20,148 nt of DNA from Thermoplasmata archaeon. Its GTDB lineage: Archaea; Thermoplasmatota; Thermoplasmata; RBG-16-68-12. This document shows positions 1 through 7,958 of the stretch, in pieces. The stretch covers positions 1-20,148 of the forward strand of contig JAJYKG010000008.1 in assembly GCA_021788795.1 (NCBI GenBank), given 5' to 3'. Numbering within the stretch: the first letter of the stretch is position 1; each line of letters starts with the position of its first letter. The notes beneath the pieces were generated by a model. That model worked only from the letters and a program-made list of their open reading frames with translations, searched no databases and was not told the origin of the DNA. The position numbers and the translations under genes were made by a program.

Positions 1-1659
1 CACGTCGAGGCGGCGCGCGAGCATCGCCAGCTCCCGCGGGGCGAGCGCCCCGGGCGTGGTCGTGGCGACCACGCGGCCTCCGTGCAGGGCCGCGAGGTCC
101 GACGCGTCCTTCACGAAGGCGAGCACGGCGGGGAAGCCCGCCAGGAGGGCGATCTGGTCGAGCCCCGTCAAGACGACGGCCCCGCCCGGGGCGGAGGCCA
201 GGAAGGCGGAGACCACGCGCCGCGCCTCCGTGTCCAGGGCGGCGGGCCGAGAGCATGGGACCCCCGCCTCCGGATGCTCCGTGATCCACAGGACGTCGAA
301 CGCGTCGCCGAACCGGCGGCGGATCTTCGAGGGGTGGTCCGTCGCCACGAGGAGCCCGCGCGCCACGCCCACGGCGGAGAGCGCGAGGGGCGCGTCCGCC
401 GCCGACCGATAGAGGAGCGCGTTGCCGCGGCCCGGGGGAGACACGCCGTTCGCCGCCTCCGCGACCTCGAGGACGTGGTCGACGCATCCCGACAGGAGGG
501 CGACCTGCTCCGGGGACAGGGTCCCGCGGCCCGCGGTCGCGATGACCGTGCCGTTCGACGCGCTGGCCTGGTTCGCGACGCGCTTGACGAACCGCGCGAC
601 CGCCTCGAAGCCGACCATCGCCGCCAGGTAGTCGAGGTCGTCGAGGAGGACCGCGGTGCCCGCGTTCTCCCGGAGGAACTTCATCACGGTGTGGAGGAGC
701 TCGAAGTCGAGGGCCTCGGCCCGCACGGTGCGGCCCTCGGACGTGACCCGCGTGATCCAGAGCACCGGCGTGCGCTCCAGGCCGAAGTGGTCCGCGACCA
801 GGGAGGGAGCGAGTCCCGTGACGCAGAGGCCCGGGGTCGTCGACACGATCTCCCGGAACGCCCCCATCCCCGCCGCGCGTCCGGGTTCGAGCACGAGGTA
901 GTTGAGGCCGCGCGAGAGGGGATGTCTCGCGCGGGAGGATGCGGGGGGCTCGGTGACGGGCTCGATGGCCAGGTAGCGGTAGCGCGCGATCGCGAAGGCG
1001 AGGAAGATGGACCAGACGAGCGTGTACACGGACCCGAGACCGAGGCGGGTGTCGAATCCGTCGAGGAGGGGCCAGAAGATCTCGGTCACGCCCGCGGGGA
1101 TCGATCCGAGGAGCAGCCCGAGCACGACCACGCCCTGCATCCTCCGGAGCGGGCTCCCGCGGACGCGCCACCAGTTCTCGACGAACAGCGCGACGCTGAC
1201 GTAGAACCAGGCGGCGTAGAGGAGCGCGAGGGGCAGGTACTCGCTCCCGGTCGCCGCGCTCGGGCCGAAGAACCCCTGCGCCACCCCGGAGATGAGGGCG
1301 TCCGTCCCGAAGATCAGGTAGGCCCAGCCGAACAGCGGGGCGTACACGAGGACGAGGTACCTGCGGCGGAACCAGGGGCGCGTCTCCGGGTAGGTGAGGG
1401 CGAGCTGCATGAGGGCCGCGGGGACCGCGCTGATCCCGAGCCACACCCCCTGGATGAAGGGGTAGACCGCGCTCGCGGGAGCCCCCGCGGGCACGGCCCG
1501 TTCGATGCCCTCGCAGAGGTCCCACCAGACGAAGGCCATCATGAGGGCGAAGAAGGCGCGGTTCGCGAGGCGGCGCGGGTTCGTCCCCATGACGTAGACC
1601 GCGAGGTACGCGCTCACGGCGAGGGCCGCGAGGGAGAGCGAGGTCCCGAGCAGGTTCAG
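1..1659 (-). CDS. 7TM membrane sensor protein with two tandem DUF835-like domains (partial, runs off left edge)
   Basis: Read on the minus strand, the frame is open from just after the KaiC-like gene's stop to position 1. Counting from a CTG at 1659, residues 1-235 hold about seven hydrophobic segments and resemble the 7TM region found at the N-terminus of some histidine kinases. Residues ~250-400 match DUF835: YLVLEPGR, then a PVLWITR strand, then LLDDLDYLAAMVGF and a GTLSPEQ helix start. Residues ~415-553 repeat the same plan (DVLWITEHPE, VVLTGLDQIALLAGFP, GALAPRELAML), so a second copy is cut by the window edge. DUF835 is an archaeal domain of unknown function often attached to sensory modules; a signalling role is inferred. 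The start is unclear. GTG at 1617 would cut into TM1, while CTG at 1659 or 1653 keeps it and follows GGTGGGAG. See the finding on a possible frameshifted GTGA start. Confidence 0.8.
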   Translation of the reverse strand, partial: MNLLGTSLSLAALAVSAYLAVYVMGTNPRRLANRAFFALMMAFVWWDLCEGIERAVPAGAPASAVYPFIQGVWLGISAVPAALMQLALTYPETRPWFRRRYLVLVYAPLFGWAYLIFGTDALISGVAQGFFGPSAATGSEYLPLALLYAAWFYVSVALFVENWWRVRGSPLRRMQGVVVLGLLLGSIPAGVTEIFWPLLDGFDTRLGLGSVYTLVWSIFLAFAIARYRYLAIEPVTEPPASSRARHPLSRGLNYLVLEPGRAAGMGAFREIVSTTPGLCVTGLAPSLVADHFGLERTPVLWITRVTSEGRTVRAEALDFELLHTVMKFLRENAGTAVLLDDLDYLAAMVGFEAVARFVKRVANQASASNGTVIATAGRGTLSPEQVALLSGCVDHVLEVAEAANGVSPPGRGNALLYRSAADAPLALSAVGVARGLLVATDHPSKIRRRFGDAFDVLWITEHPEAGVPCSRPAALDTEARRVVSAFLASAPGGAVVLTGLDQIALLAGFPAVLAFVKDASDLAALHGGRVVATTTPGALAPRELAMLARRLDV

Positions 1660-1680
1660 GCTCCCACCGGCCCCGCGGGA

Positions 1681-2394
1681 TCACTCCGAGACGATCTCGA
1701 ACGCCCCGCCCTCGACGATGAGCGGGTAGTAGTCGAGGTCATGGTCCACGCCTCGCATCTTCACCACGCCGATGTACCGCCGGACGGAGGTGCTCATCCC
1801 GATGTCGATCTCCCGCATCCGGAGGTGGACGATCGTGTCGGCGAGGAACTCCTCCACCCCGTGGTGGGCCATGCGGACGGAGTCCCGCCCCATCTCCGAG
1901 ACGAGGAACGTGGTCGCGTTCAGCTCGCGGAGCTCCTCGAAGAAGTGGAAGACCTCGTTGCGCGGGTTCTCCATGGGCGTGAGGGCGTAGAGCGCGTCGA
2001 GGCTGTCGATCGCGAGGAGGTCGCAGCCGATCTCCTCCTTGTAGCGGCCCAGCTGGCGCCGCAATCCCAGGAGCCACTGGGGCTGCTCGCGGAGGTCCTC
2101 GATCTCCCGCCGCAGGGACCGCACGTCGATGATGTGGACGCCCTTCGCCCCGTCGGGGCTCATGCCCAGGGAGGCCATCTGGGCGGCGAGGGATGCGCGG
2201 CTCTGCTCCATGGACAGGTAGAGGCTCGCGGCGCCCCGCTCCTTGGCTTCCTGGTACAGGATGCGGTAGGCGAACGTCGACTTCAGGGAGCCCGGCGGTC
2301 CGGCGACCAGGACGATGTGCCCGCGGGGGATGCCGCCGTCCAGGCGCTCGTCGAGCCCGGCGACGCGCGTGGATACTCTGGCGTCTACGGACAC
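1681..2394 (-). CDS. KaiC/RadA-like RecA-superfamily ATPase, single domain
   Basis: The product is 237 residues starting at GTG. The N-terminus has the family signature STRVAGLDERLDGGIPRG. The P-loop is at residues 32-40 (GPPGSLKST), where the usual final glycine before Lys is replaced by Leu. A KaiC-type YLSMEQS strand follows at ~59-65, and Walker B is LLAIDSLDAL with Asp130. Such single-domain ATPases bind ATP and act in archaeal signalling or regulation rather than recombination. Length fits a one-domain KaiC-like protein. The next gene downstream is the 7TM-DUF835 protein, lying immediately after this stop, so the two are probably co-transcribed and may work together (inference). A TATA-like GTTTTTATC lies about 70 nt upstream on the minus strand. 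No clear ribosome binding site precedes the GTG. Confidence 0.88.
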   Translation of the reverse strand: MSVDARVSTRVAGLDERLDGGIPRGHIVLVAGPPGSLKSTFAYRILYQEAKERGAASLYLSMEQSRASLAAQMASLGMSPDGAKGVHIIDVRSLRREIEDLREQPQWLLGLRRQLGRYKEEIGCDLLAIDSLDALYALTPMENPRNEVFHFFEELRELNATTFLVSEMGRDSVRMAHHGVEEFLADTIVHLRMREIDIGMSTSVRRYIGVVKMRGVDHDLDYYPLIVEGGAFEIVSE

Positions 2395-2458
2395 TGGCTC
2401 GGACGTGGAACCCTCACTCCCCGGCCCTGCGCGACCTTAGCACGGCCATCGATGCCTT

Positions 2459-2471
2459 CGGATAAAAACGT
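2459..2471. promoter_or_regulatory. TATA-like element between divergent genes
   Basis: An A/T-rich island, CGGATAAAAACG on the plus strand and CGTTTTTATCCG on the minus, stands out in GC-rich DNA. It is placed to serve the minus-strand KaiC-like gene (start 2394) and perhaps, on the other strand, the LAGLIDADG ORF and purA. Orientation cannot be decided from sequence alone. Confidence 0.4.
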
Positions 2472-2589
2472 TCGGGCTGGCTGCGCGACCGGGGCGAAAC
2501 GGAAAAGAGTCGCCCCGGCAGGGCCGGTGAACGACAAGCCGCGCACTTGGCGCCATCGACGTCATAGCCGCCGATGCCGGTTCCCGGCC

Positions 2590-3037
2590 ATGAAGAAGGC
2601 CGGAAGCAAGGAGATCGACCAAGCGTCCGCCGCATGCCTCGCGGGGCCAATCGATGGAGACGGGTGGATCGGAGTCTGCCGTCGGAGCACCCATCGAACC
2701 CGCAGCGGCCCCTCCTACGATGCCGAGTTCGACACATCCAGTATCGACTCCAAGTTCATCGGATCGGTTCGGTCGATCATTGGTGCTGGGTGTTGGGTGC
2801 AAGAGAACCGAGGTTTCAAATCCTATCGGCCAATCTACCACCTGCAACTCAGTCCTAACGTGCTCCCATGGCTCCTACCGCTGCCGATGCCGCACCTCGA
2901 GCTGAAACGGCCACCAGCGGAGACGGTCCTGAAGCACCTTGGGACCCTGGTGAACGGACAGCACGGACAATCTCCGGCGTCGGAGAACGCACATAGAACC
3001 ACGAGGAAGTTGAACCAAAGAGGCAGGGGGTCTTTAG
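2590..3037 (+). pseudogene. Free-standing single-motif LAGLIDADG homing-endonuclease-like ORF, stop lost by probable one-base frameshift
   Basis: From ATG 2590 the frame encodes a LAGLIDADG domain. The motif LAGPIDGDG is at residues 17-25, keeping the catalytic Asp with Pro in place of Leu. It is followed by the family's typical SIDSKFIGSVRSIIGAG helix, the RPIYHLQLS strands, and LELKRPPAETVLKHL. The C-terminus KLNQRGRG also resembles the usual end of free-standing members. In the sequence as given there is no in-frame stop before 4494, deep inside purA. Removing one G from the G5 run at 3026-3030 gives a TAG at 3035-3037, directly before purA's GTG, and a 148-residue protein. Base composition is visibly less GC-rich than the neighbours, which suggests transfer. 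It is not in an intein or a visible intron. A functional single-motif enzyme would act as a dimer; activity here is unproven. No ribosome binding site is seen. Confidence 0.65.
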
Positions 3038-4336
3038 GTGCCGGGTACCGTTGTTATCGGAGGCCAATTCGGGGACGAAGGCAAGGGGAAGATCATCGAC
3101 TTCCTCGGGGACCGCGCGGACGTCGTCGTGCGGTTCCAGGGCGGAGCGAACGCGGGGCACACCGTGCAGGTGGGGGAGGACCTCTACGCCTTCCACCTCC
3201 TGCCCTCGGGGATCCTGCGGCCTCGGACGCTCAACGTCATCGCGAACGGCGTCGTCATCGAGCCGGGGCAGCTCCTCAAGGAGATCGAGGAGGTCCAGGC
3301 CCGCGGGCACGCCGTGAAGAACCTCCGGATCAGCGACCGCGCCCACGTCGTCATGCCGTACCACAAGCTCCTCGACGGCCTCGAGGAGACCCTCAAGGGC
3401 AACCTGGCCTCGGGCAGCACGCGGCGCGGGATCGCGCCCGTCTTCGAGGACAAGGTGGGCAAGTGGGGCCTCCGCATGTGCGACCTCGTGGACCCGGAGG
3501 TCCTGAGGGAGAAGCTCGCGACCGTGGTCCCCGTCAAGCAGCGGATCGTCGCCGCGTACGGCGGGACGGAGACGCTGGACGCCGAAGCGCTGTTCAAGGA
3601 GTACGCCGGATACGGCGAGAAGCTCGCGCCCTACGTCACGGACACGTCCGTGCTCCTCGACGCCCAGCTGCGGCGCCGCAGGCGCGTCCTGTTCGAGGGC
3701 GCGCAGGGCACCCACCTCTGCATCGACCACGGGATCTACCCGTACGGCACGTCGAGCAACTGCACCGCCGGGGCGGCGGCCACCGGGGCCGGCGTCTCGC
3801 CGCGGTACCTCGAGGAGATCCTCGGGGTGGCGAAGGCGTTCACGTCGCGCGTGGGGACGGGCCCCTTCCCGACGGAGCAGGAGGGCGAGGTGGCCACGCA
3901 CCTCCGCGAGACCGGCGGAGGCGAGTACGGCACGACGACGCGCCGGCCGCGGCGCGTGGGCTGGGTCGACCTCGTCATGCTGCGCATGTCCGTCCGCGTG
4001 AACGGGCTCACGGGGCTGGCGGTCACCAAGCTCGACGTCCTCGGCGGACTGGGGAAGGTGCGGGCGTGCGTCGCCTACCGCGACGAGGGTCGGACGCTGA
4101 AGGATTTCCCCGCCTCCATGAAGGTCCTGTCCCGCGTCGAGCCCGTGTACCGCGACCTGAAGGGCTGGCCGGAGCTCCCGGAGGACGCGTGGATCGCCCT
4201 CGCGGCGAAGGGGAAGCGGGCCCTCCCGGAGCCGGTGAAGCGGTATCTGGCGTTCCTCGAGGCGCAGCTCCAGGTCCCCGTCAAGATCGCATCCGTGGGC
4301 CGGTCCCGCGCCGCCACGATGACCCTGGCCCGGTGA
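3038..4336 (+). CDS. purA: Adenylosuccinate synthetase
   Basis: The product catalyses the GTP-dependent joining of IMP and aspartate to give adenylosuccinate, the first committed step from IMP to AMP, in the cytosol. The 432-residue length is normal for the family. Diagnostic motifs are GGQFGDEGKGK at residues 8-18 with catalytic Asp13, GGANAGHTV with His41, the FEGAQGTHLCID segment, and the C-terminal TKLDVLGGL guanine-binding region. The start is GTG 3038, which places the N-terminal strand TVVIGGQ as in homologues; a G-rich stretch (GGGGG) lies about 8 nt upstream. The LAGLIDADG ORF ends immediately before it, so that ORF may have been inserted between purA and its original promoter (inference). 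purA converges on ncsA with 13 nt between their stops. Confidence 0.97.
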   Translation: MPGTVVIGGQFGDEGKGKIIDFLGDRADVVVRFQGGANAGHTVQVGEDLYAFHLLPSGILRPRTLNVIANGVVIEPGQLLKEIEEVQARGHAVKNLRISDRAHVVMPYHKLLDGLEETLKGNLASGSTRRGIAPVFEDKVGKWGLRMCDLVDPEVLREKLATVVPVKQRIVAAYGGTETLDAEALFKEYAGYGEKLAPYVTDTSVLLDAQLRRRRRVLFEGAQGTHLCIDHGIYPYGTSSNCTAGAAATGAGVSPRYLEEILGVAKAFTSRVGTGPFPTEQEGEVATHLRETGGGEYGTTTRRPRRVGWVDLVMLRMSVRVNGLTGLAVTKLDVLGGLGKVRACVAYRDEGRTLKDFPASMKVLSRVEPVYRDLKGWPELPEDAWIALAAKGKRALPEPVKRYLAFLEAQLQVPVKIASVGRSRAATMTLAR

Positions 4337-4349
4337 GGCGGCCGCGCGG

Positions 4350-5276
4350 TCACGGGCGCGCGAGGGACCCGAGTCGCTCGCGCATCTCGCACGCCTTGCA
4401 CACGTCGTTCACGGTCGGCGCTCCGCACCGGGCGCACGCGCGCAAGGGCGCGGGCGGCCAAGTCGCGTGGAGGGCCGGCCGCAGCTCGTCGTAGCCGCGG
4501 ACGATCGCGTGCCGCGTCCCGGGGCTGTCGGCCTCCAGGGAGTGCAGGATCTCCTTGAAGCGTCCGCGCTGGGCGCGCTCCGCGTAGGGGCAGTTCGCGT
4601 CGTGGAAGGGGATCTTCGCCAGGTAGGCGTAGAGGTAGACCTCCACTTCGGGGACGTTCCGCAGCGGCTGTAGGCGCGGGACGAGGCCGGGCTGGACGCC
4701 CTCGTGCGGGCCCAAGCGGGCGAGACGGTCGACATCGCCGCGCGCGACGTTCATGAGGATGGACTCCGCGGTGTCGTCGAGATTGAGGCCGGTGGCCAGG
4801 TAGTCCGCGCCGATCTCCTTCGCCTTCGCGTTGAGCGCGTTCCGGCGGAAGACGCCGCAGTAGCCGCAGGGGATCGCACCCGGGTCGACGCGGACGACGC
4901 GGTCCATCTCGAAGCCGACCGTCTCCTGGTACGAGATGACGTGGTGGGGCACGCCGAGCTTGGCGCAGAGCGCCCGCGCCGTCTCGAGGCTGGGGGGGCG
5001 GTAGGAGGCGATGCCCTCGTCCACCGTGATCGCCTCGAGGGAGACGTCGCGGCGCTCGCCGAGGTATCGGTGCAGGAGCACGAGGGCGGTCGAACTGTCC
5101 TTGCCTCCGGAGAGGCCGACCGCGATCTTCGTCGGCTCGCCGGAGAGTGTGAGCTCGCGGCGGACCTCCTGCTTCACGCGCCGCTCCACGTACTCCCGGA
5201 AGTGGCGGGAGCAGAGGTGCGCTCCGCTGTACCGGAGGAACGTCACGGAGGGCTCGGCGCAGCGGTCGCAGGGCAC
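4350..5276 (-). CDS. ncsA: tRNA 2-thiolation protein, NcsA/Ctu1 (TIGR00269) type
   Basis: This is an adenylating PP-loop enzyme that thiolates wobble uridine 34 in tRNA, using sulfur likely delivered through a ubiquitin-like carrier (family knowledge). The 308-residue product has an N-terminal zinc finger (Cys3, Cys6, Cys22, His25), a PP-loop SGGKDSS at residues 56-62, and the core cysteines Cys137, Cys140 (PCGYCG) and Cys229 (ANCPYAE). In archaeal NcsA the three equivalent cysteines hold an iron-sulfur cluster. The C-terminal zinc ribbon has Cys281, Cys284, Cys293 and Cys296. All expected cysteines are present, so it is probably active. The start is GTG 5276, just before the first zinc-binding cysteine. 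It lies 41 nt downstream of the zinc-ribbon membrane protein on the same strand. A GGGTAAAGAACCC stretch in that gap may hold its own promoter. Confidence 0.93.
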   Translation of the reverse strand: MPCDRCAEPSVTFLRYSGAHLCSRHFREYVERRVKQEVRRELTLSGEPTKIAVGLSGGKDSSTALVLLHRYLGERRDVSLEAITVDEGIASYRPPSLETARALCAKLGVPHHVISYQETVGFEMDRVVRVDPGAIPCGYCGVFRRNALNAKAKEIGADYLATGLNLDDTAESILMNVARGDVDRLARLGPHEGVQPGLVPRLQPLRNVPEVEVYLYAYLAKIPFHDANCPYAERAQRGRFKEILHSLEADSPGTRHAIVRGYDELRPALHATWPPAPLRACARCGAPTVNDVCKACEMRERLGSLARP

Positions 5277-5317
5277 GCCCCGCGACAGGGCGGGACGGGT
5301 TCTTTACCCTTCAGGCC

Positions 5318-6433
5318 TCACCGGGGCGGGTACGCCGGCGGAGGAGGCATCATCGCGGGCGGCCACATCGACGGCTGGGGACTCCGGACGATCAGGTCGT
5401 AGGCCACGGCCACCAGGATCGGGATCCACGAGGCCGTGACCGCGGCGCCGATCGCGGTCGCCACGACCTCGACGGCCCAGTTGCCGCCGATGGAACCCAT
5501 GAAGACGATCACGCCGTCGACGACCACGACCAGGATCCCGACGACGAGGACCGCGCCGAGGAGGGACCACTTGTGCCCCCGGGTGAGGGCCCAGCTCCGT
5601 CCCAGGCTGTCCACCGCGTGCTTCCCCTCGATCATGATCGTCGGGGCGTAGAGGCTCAGCGCCAGCCACAGGTAGATGACGAGGACGAAGACGAACGGCA
5701 GGGCGACGAGACCTCCGCAGACCAGGGCGAGGCCCCCCGCCGAGACCCCGCCCGCGACGAGCGCGAGCGCACCCACGGCCAGGAGCACGCCCCACAGCAG
5801 CACGACGCCGCTCGTGATGACCGTCACGAGCAGGTTCGCACCCATGATGCTCAGGACCCGCGAGAACCCTCGGCTCATCGAGGCCATGATGGGGACCGCC
5901 TCGCCGCGGTGCCGTCGGATGGCGAAGTCGGTGACCCCGCCGAGGACCGCGCTCCCGACGACCCATGCGATGAGGACGATCGCGACCTGATATGCGACGT
6001 ACGCGGCGGCGTCCGAGAGGGAGGGCGTCGTCCCGCCGACGCCGAGGAAGCCCCCTGCCACATACGGCACCCCGTAGATGGCGAAGGCCGCGGCCACCGA
6101 CAGGCCGCCGACGAGGAGCCCGAGGACCAGATACACGGCGAACAGGGGCGGGAAGTTCTCCGTCCAGACCCGGAACGTCCCGGAGAAGATGGTCGAGAAG
6201 TCCGCCCGCACGGGAGGCGCGTACGCCCCGTAGGGCGGGACGGTCGGCGGCGCGTACGGGGGCGGGTAACCCGCAGGGGCGCCCGCGGGCGGGGGCACCG
6301 GGGCACCCGGGGGTGGCGGCGCGACGGAGGGCGGTGCCGCGGCGGGGGGCAGCCGCGCGCCGCAGGTCACGCAGTAGAGCTGGCCGGCGACGAACGGCCG
6401 GCCGCAATTCGGGCAGGTTCCGGATGCGGACAG
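5318..6433 (-). CDS. Zinc-ribbon multi-pass membrane protein
   Basis: The protein opens with a zinc ribbon, CPNCGRPFVAGQLYCVTCG, followed by a proline/alanine-rich linker of about 55 residues and then about six hydrophobic segments. Motifs such as EGKHAVDSLGRSWALTRGHKW resemble the membrane domain seen with glycerophosphodiesterases and related DUFs. The C-terminus is proline- and methionine-rich. The only ATG/GTG/TTG in frame near the start is a GTG at 6370, which lies inside the zinc ribbon and would remove its first two cysteines. A CTG at 6433 keeps the whole ribbon and has GGAGG 8 nt upstream, so I place the start there; the product is then 371 residues. A CGAAAGGCTCAAG stretch further upstream may be the promoter. 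The ribbon may mediate protein or nucleic-acid contacts at the membrane; function is unknown. Confidence 0.75.
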   Translation of the reverse strand: MSASGTCPNCGRPFVAGQLYCVTCGARLPPAAAPPSVAPPPPGAPVPPPAGAPAGYPPPYAPPTVPPYGAYAPPVRADFSTIFSGTFRVWTENFPPLFAVYLVLGLLVGGLSVAAAFAIYGVPYVAGGFLGVGGTTPSLSDAAAYVAYQVAIVLIAWVVGSAVLGGVTDFAIRRHRGEAVPIMASMSRGFSRVLSIMGANLLVTVITSGVVLLWGVLLAVGALALVAGGVSAGGLALVCGGLVALPFVFVLVIYLWLALSLYAPTIMIEGKHAVDSLGRSWALTRGHKWSLLGAVLVVGILVVVVDGVIVFMGSIGGNWAVEVVATAIGAAVTASWIPILVAVAYDLIVRSPQPSMWPPAMMPPPPAYPPR

Positions 6434-6658
6434 GGGGAATCCCTCCTGCGCCGCGGAGCGTCGGGCGGGGACTTGAGCCTTTCGAGGGGGCTCCGCGGCC
6501 TCCCGACGGTCCCGCGACCCGCGGGGCCCGCGTCGTGGGGCGGCGGCCCATGGGCGGAACTCGGCGGCCGTCGTGCCGACGGTTCGGAGGGGTGAGAAGG
6601 GCGGCCGTGCCCCTTATCCTCCGCACCGGGTACGCGCCGCGCATCCGGAGGGAACGCT

Positions 6659-6955
6659 ATCGACATCAACCAAGTCGGCATCCTGCTCCTCGGCTCCGTC
6701 CTCGGCTGGTTCCTCCTGTTCGCCGTCCGGCGGTACAAGGTGCAGTGGGGGGCGTTCGCCACGTTCTTCGTGATCGGGTTCGGCGTGAGCCTGATCTCGT
6801 GGCTGTACGCGAAGGACCTCCTGGCGTACTACGGCATCGGGATCTTCCTGGGCTTCGTGACGAACCTGATCGTGCGGTTCGCGGGCGTCGCCGTGGGCGG
6901 GAAGCTCGGCGAGGGCCTCCTGGAGATCAGCGCCTTCCGCGCGGACGGGAAGTGA
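6659..6955 (+). CDS. Small multi-pass membrane protein, unknown function
   Basis: The frame encodes three or four hydrophobic segments: INQVGILLLGSVLGWFLLFAV, FATFFVIGFGVSLISWLYA, and YYGIGIFLGFVTNLIVRFAGV. The end is charged (FRADGK). A GTG at 6740 would drop the first segment. Homology-free evidence (hydrophobicity running upstream, GGAGGG at 6647-6652) points to initiation at the ATC at 6659 (giving IDINQVG), which would be a rare start codon; the product is then 98 residues. Four nucleotides separate its stop from the serine peptidase gene, so the two are almost certainly one transcript. I do not recognise a family. It could anchor or assist the peptidase, but that is a guess from position only. 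Confidence 0.7.
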   Translation: MDINQVGILLLGSVLGWFLLFAVRRYKVQWGAFATFFVIGFGVSLISWLYAKDLLAYYGIGIFLGFVTNLIVRFAGVAVGGKLGEGLLEISAFRADGK

Positions 6956-6959
6956 GACC

Positions 6960-7958
6960 GTGGCCCTCGAGGCCGTGCGCGCCGCGAAGGCCGCGCACGA
7001 GGGCAACCTGCTCGAGCGGGAGAACGTCCTCGGCGTGGCTGTGGGCCGCAAGGTCGTGGGCGGGAGGGAGACGGAGGAAGCGTGCATCGTCGTCTACGTG
7101 GACCACAAGGAGCCGGAGCGGGCCCTCCGCGGCCGGGACCTCGTGCCGAGGACCCTGGACGGCGTGCGCACGGACGTGGTCGCCACGGGACCCCTGCGCG
7201 CCCTCCCGCTCCTCGAGACGCTCGCGGTGAGCCACACCGCGCGCGTGCGCCCCGCGCCCGGGGGCGTGAGCATCGCCCACGAGAAGGTCACCGCCGGCAC
7301 GCTCGGCGTGCTCGCCCATCGCACCTCCGGGGAGGCGGTGATCCTGTCCAACAACCACGTCCTCGCGAACAGCAACGCCGCGGAGAAGGGGGACGCCATC
7401 CTCCAACCCGGTCCGTACGACGGCGGCCGGCCGCAAGACGCCATCGCGAGGCTGGCCGACTTCGTCCCCGTCGCGTTCAACGAGCGGGAGCCGGACGGCC
7501 TGGGCCGCCTCCTGGAGCGGGCGCTCGGCGCCCTCCTCGCCCCTGTGGGCCTGGGGCTTCGGCGCCTGCCCTCGGGGAAGACCAACCTCGTGGACGCCGC
7601 GATCGCGACGCCCCTCGCCCCGGACCTCGTGGCCCCGGAGATCCTGGAGGTCGGGGCCGTGGCCGGGACGGCCGCGGCGGCCCTGGGCACGCGCGTGAAG
7701 AAGAGCGGGCGCACGACGGGCCTGACGCGCGGCAAGGTGACGGGGCTCGAGGCCACGGTCGAGGTGGACTATGGCGGCAAGTCCGCGGTCTTCCGCGGGC
7801 AGATCGTGAGCGACATCCTCTCCCGCGGCGGGGACAGCGGCTCCCTCGTCGTCGACGAGGGGAACCACGCGGTCGGCCTCCTCTTCGCCGGCAGCGAGAC
7901 GACCACGATCCTCAACCCGATCGACGCGGTCCTAGCGGCCCTGCGGCTCCGGCTCTGA
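6960..7958 (+). CDS. Trypsin-fold serine peptidase, Nal1-like
   Basis: The 332-residue protein begins with a segment typical of Nal1-like proteins (ENVLGVAVGRKVVGG, then EEACIVVYVDHK), followed by a chymotrypsin-like double barrel. The probable catalytic triad is His133 in ILSNNHVLA, Asp212 in NLVDAAIA, and Ser293 in SRGGDSGSLV. TTGLTRGKVTG is the usual motif before the second barrel. No signal peptide or transmembrane segment is visible, so it is probably cytoplasmic unless held by the small membrane protein encoded 4 nt upstream. It starts at GTG 6960, with GGAAGTGA overlapping the preceding stop as a weak ribosome binding site. Substrate is unknown. The pairing with a small membrane protein is the only clue to its role. 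Confidence 0.87.
   Translation: MALEAVRAAKAAHEGNLLERENVLGVAVGRKVVGGRETEEACIVVYVDHKEPERALRGRDLVPRTLDGVRTDVVATGPLRALPLLETLAVSHTARVRPAPGGVSIAHEKVTAGTLGVLAHRTSGEAVILSNNHVLANSNAAEKGDAILQPGPYDGGRPQDAIARLADFVPVAFNEREPDGLGRLLERALGALLAPVGLGLRRLPSGKTNLVDAAIATPLAPDLVAPEILEVGAVAGTAAAALGTRVKKSGRTTGLTRGKVTGLEATVEVDYGGKSAVFRGQIVSDILSRGGDSGSLVVDEGNHAVGLLFAGSETTTILNPIDAVLAALRLRL

Noticed and set aside
2806..2835. T-arm-like stretch GGTTTCAAATCC that hinted at a tRNA
   Set aside because: The spacing is one base too long for a T-loop and no acceptor or anticodon stem pairs around it. It is better explained as part of the LAGLIDADG coding sequence.
82..4494. Very long open frame on the plus strand (1470 codons)
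   Set aside because: It is an antisense shadow of the KaiC/DUF835 genes and an out-of-frame shadow of purA in GC-rich DNA. Only its part at 2590-3030 has protein-like content (LAGLIDADG).
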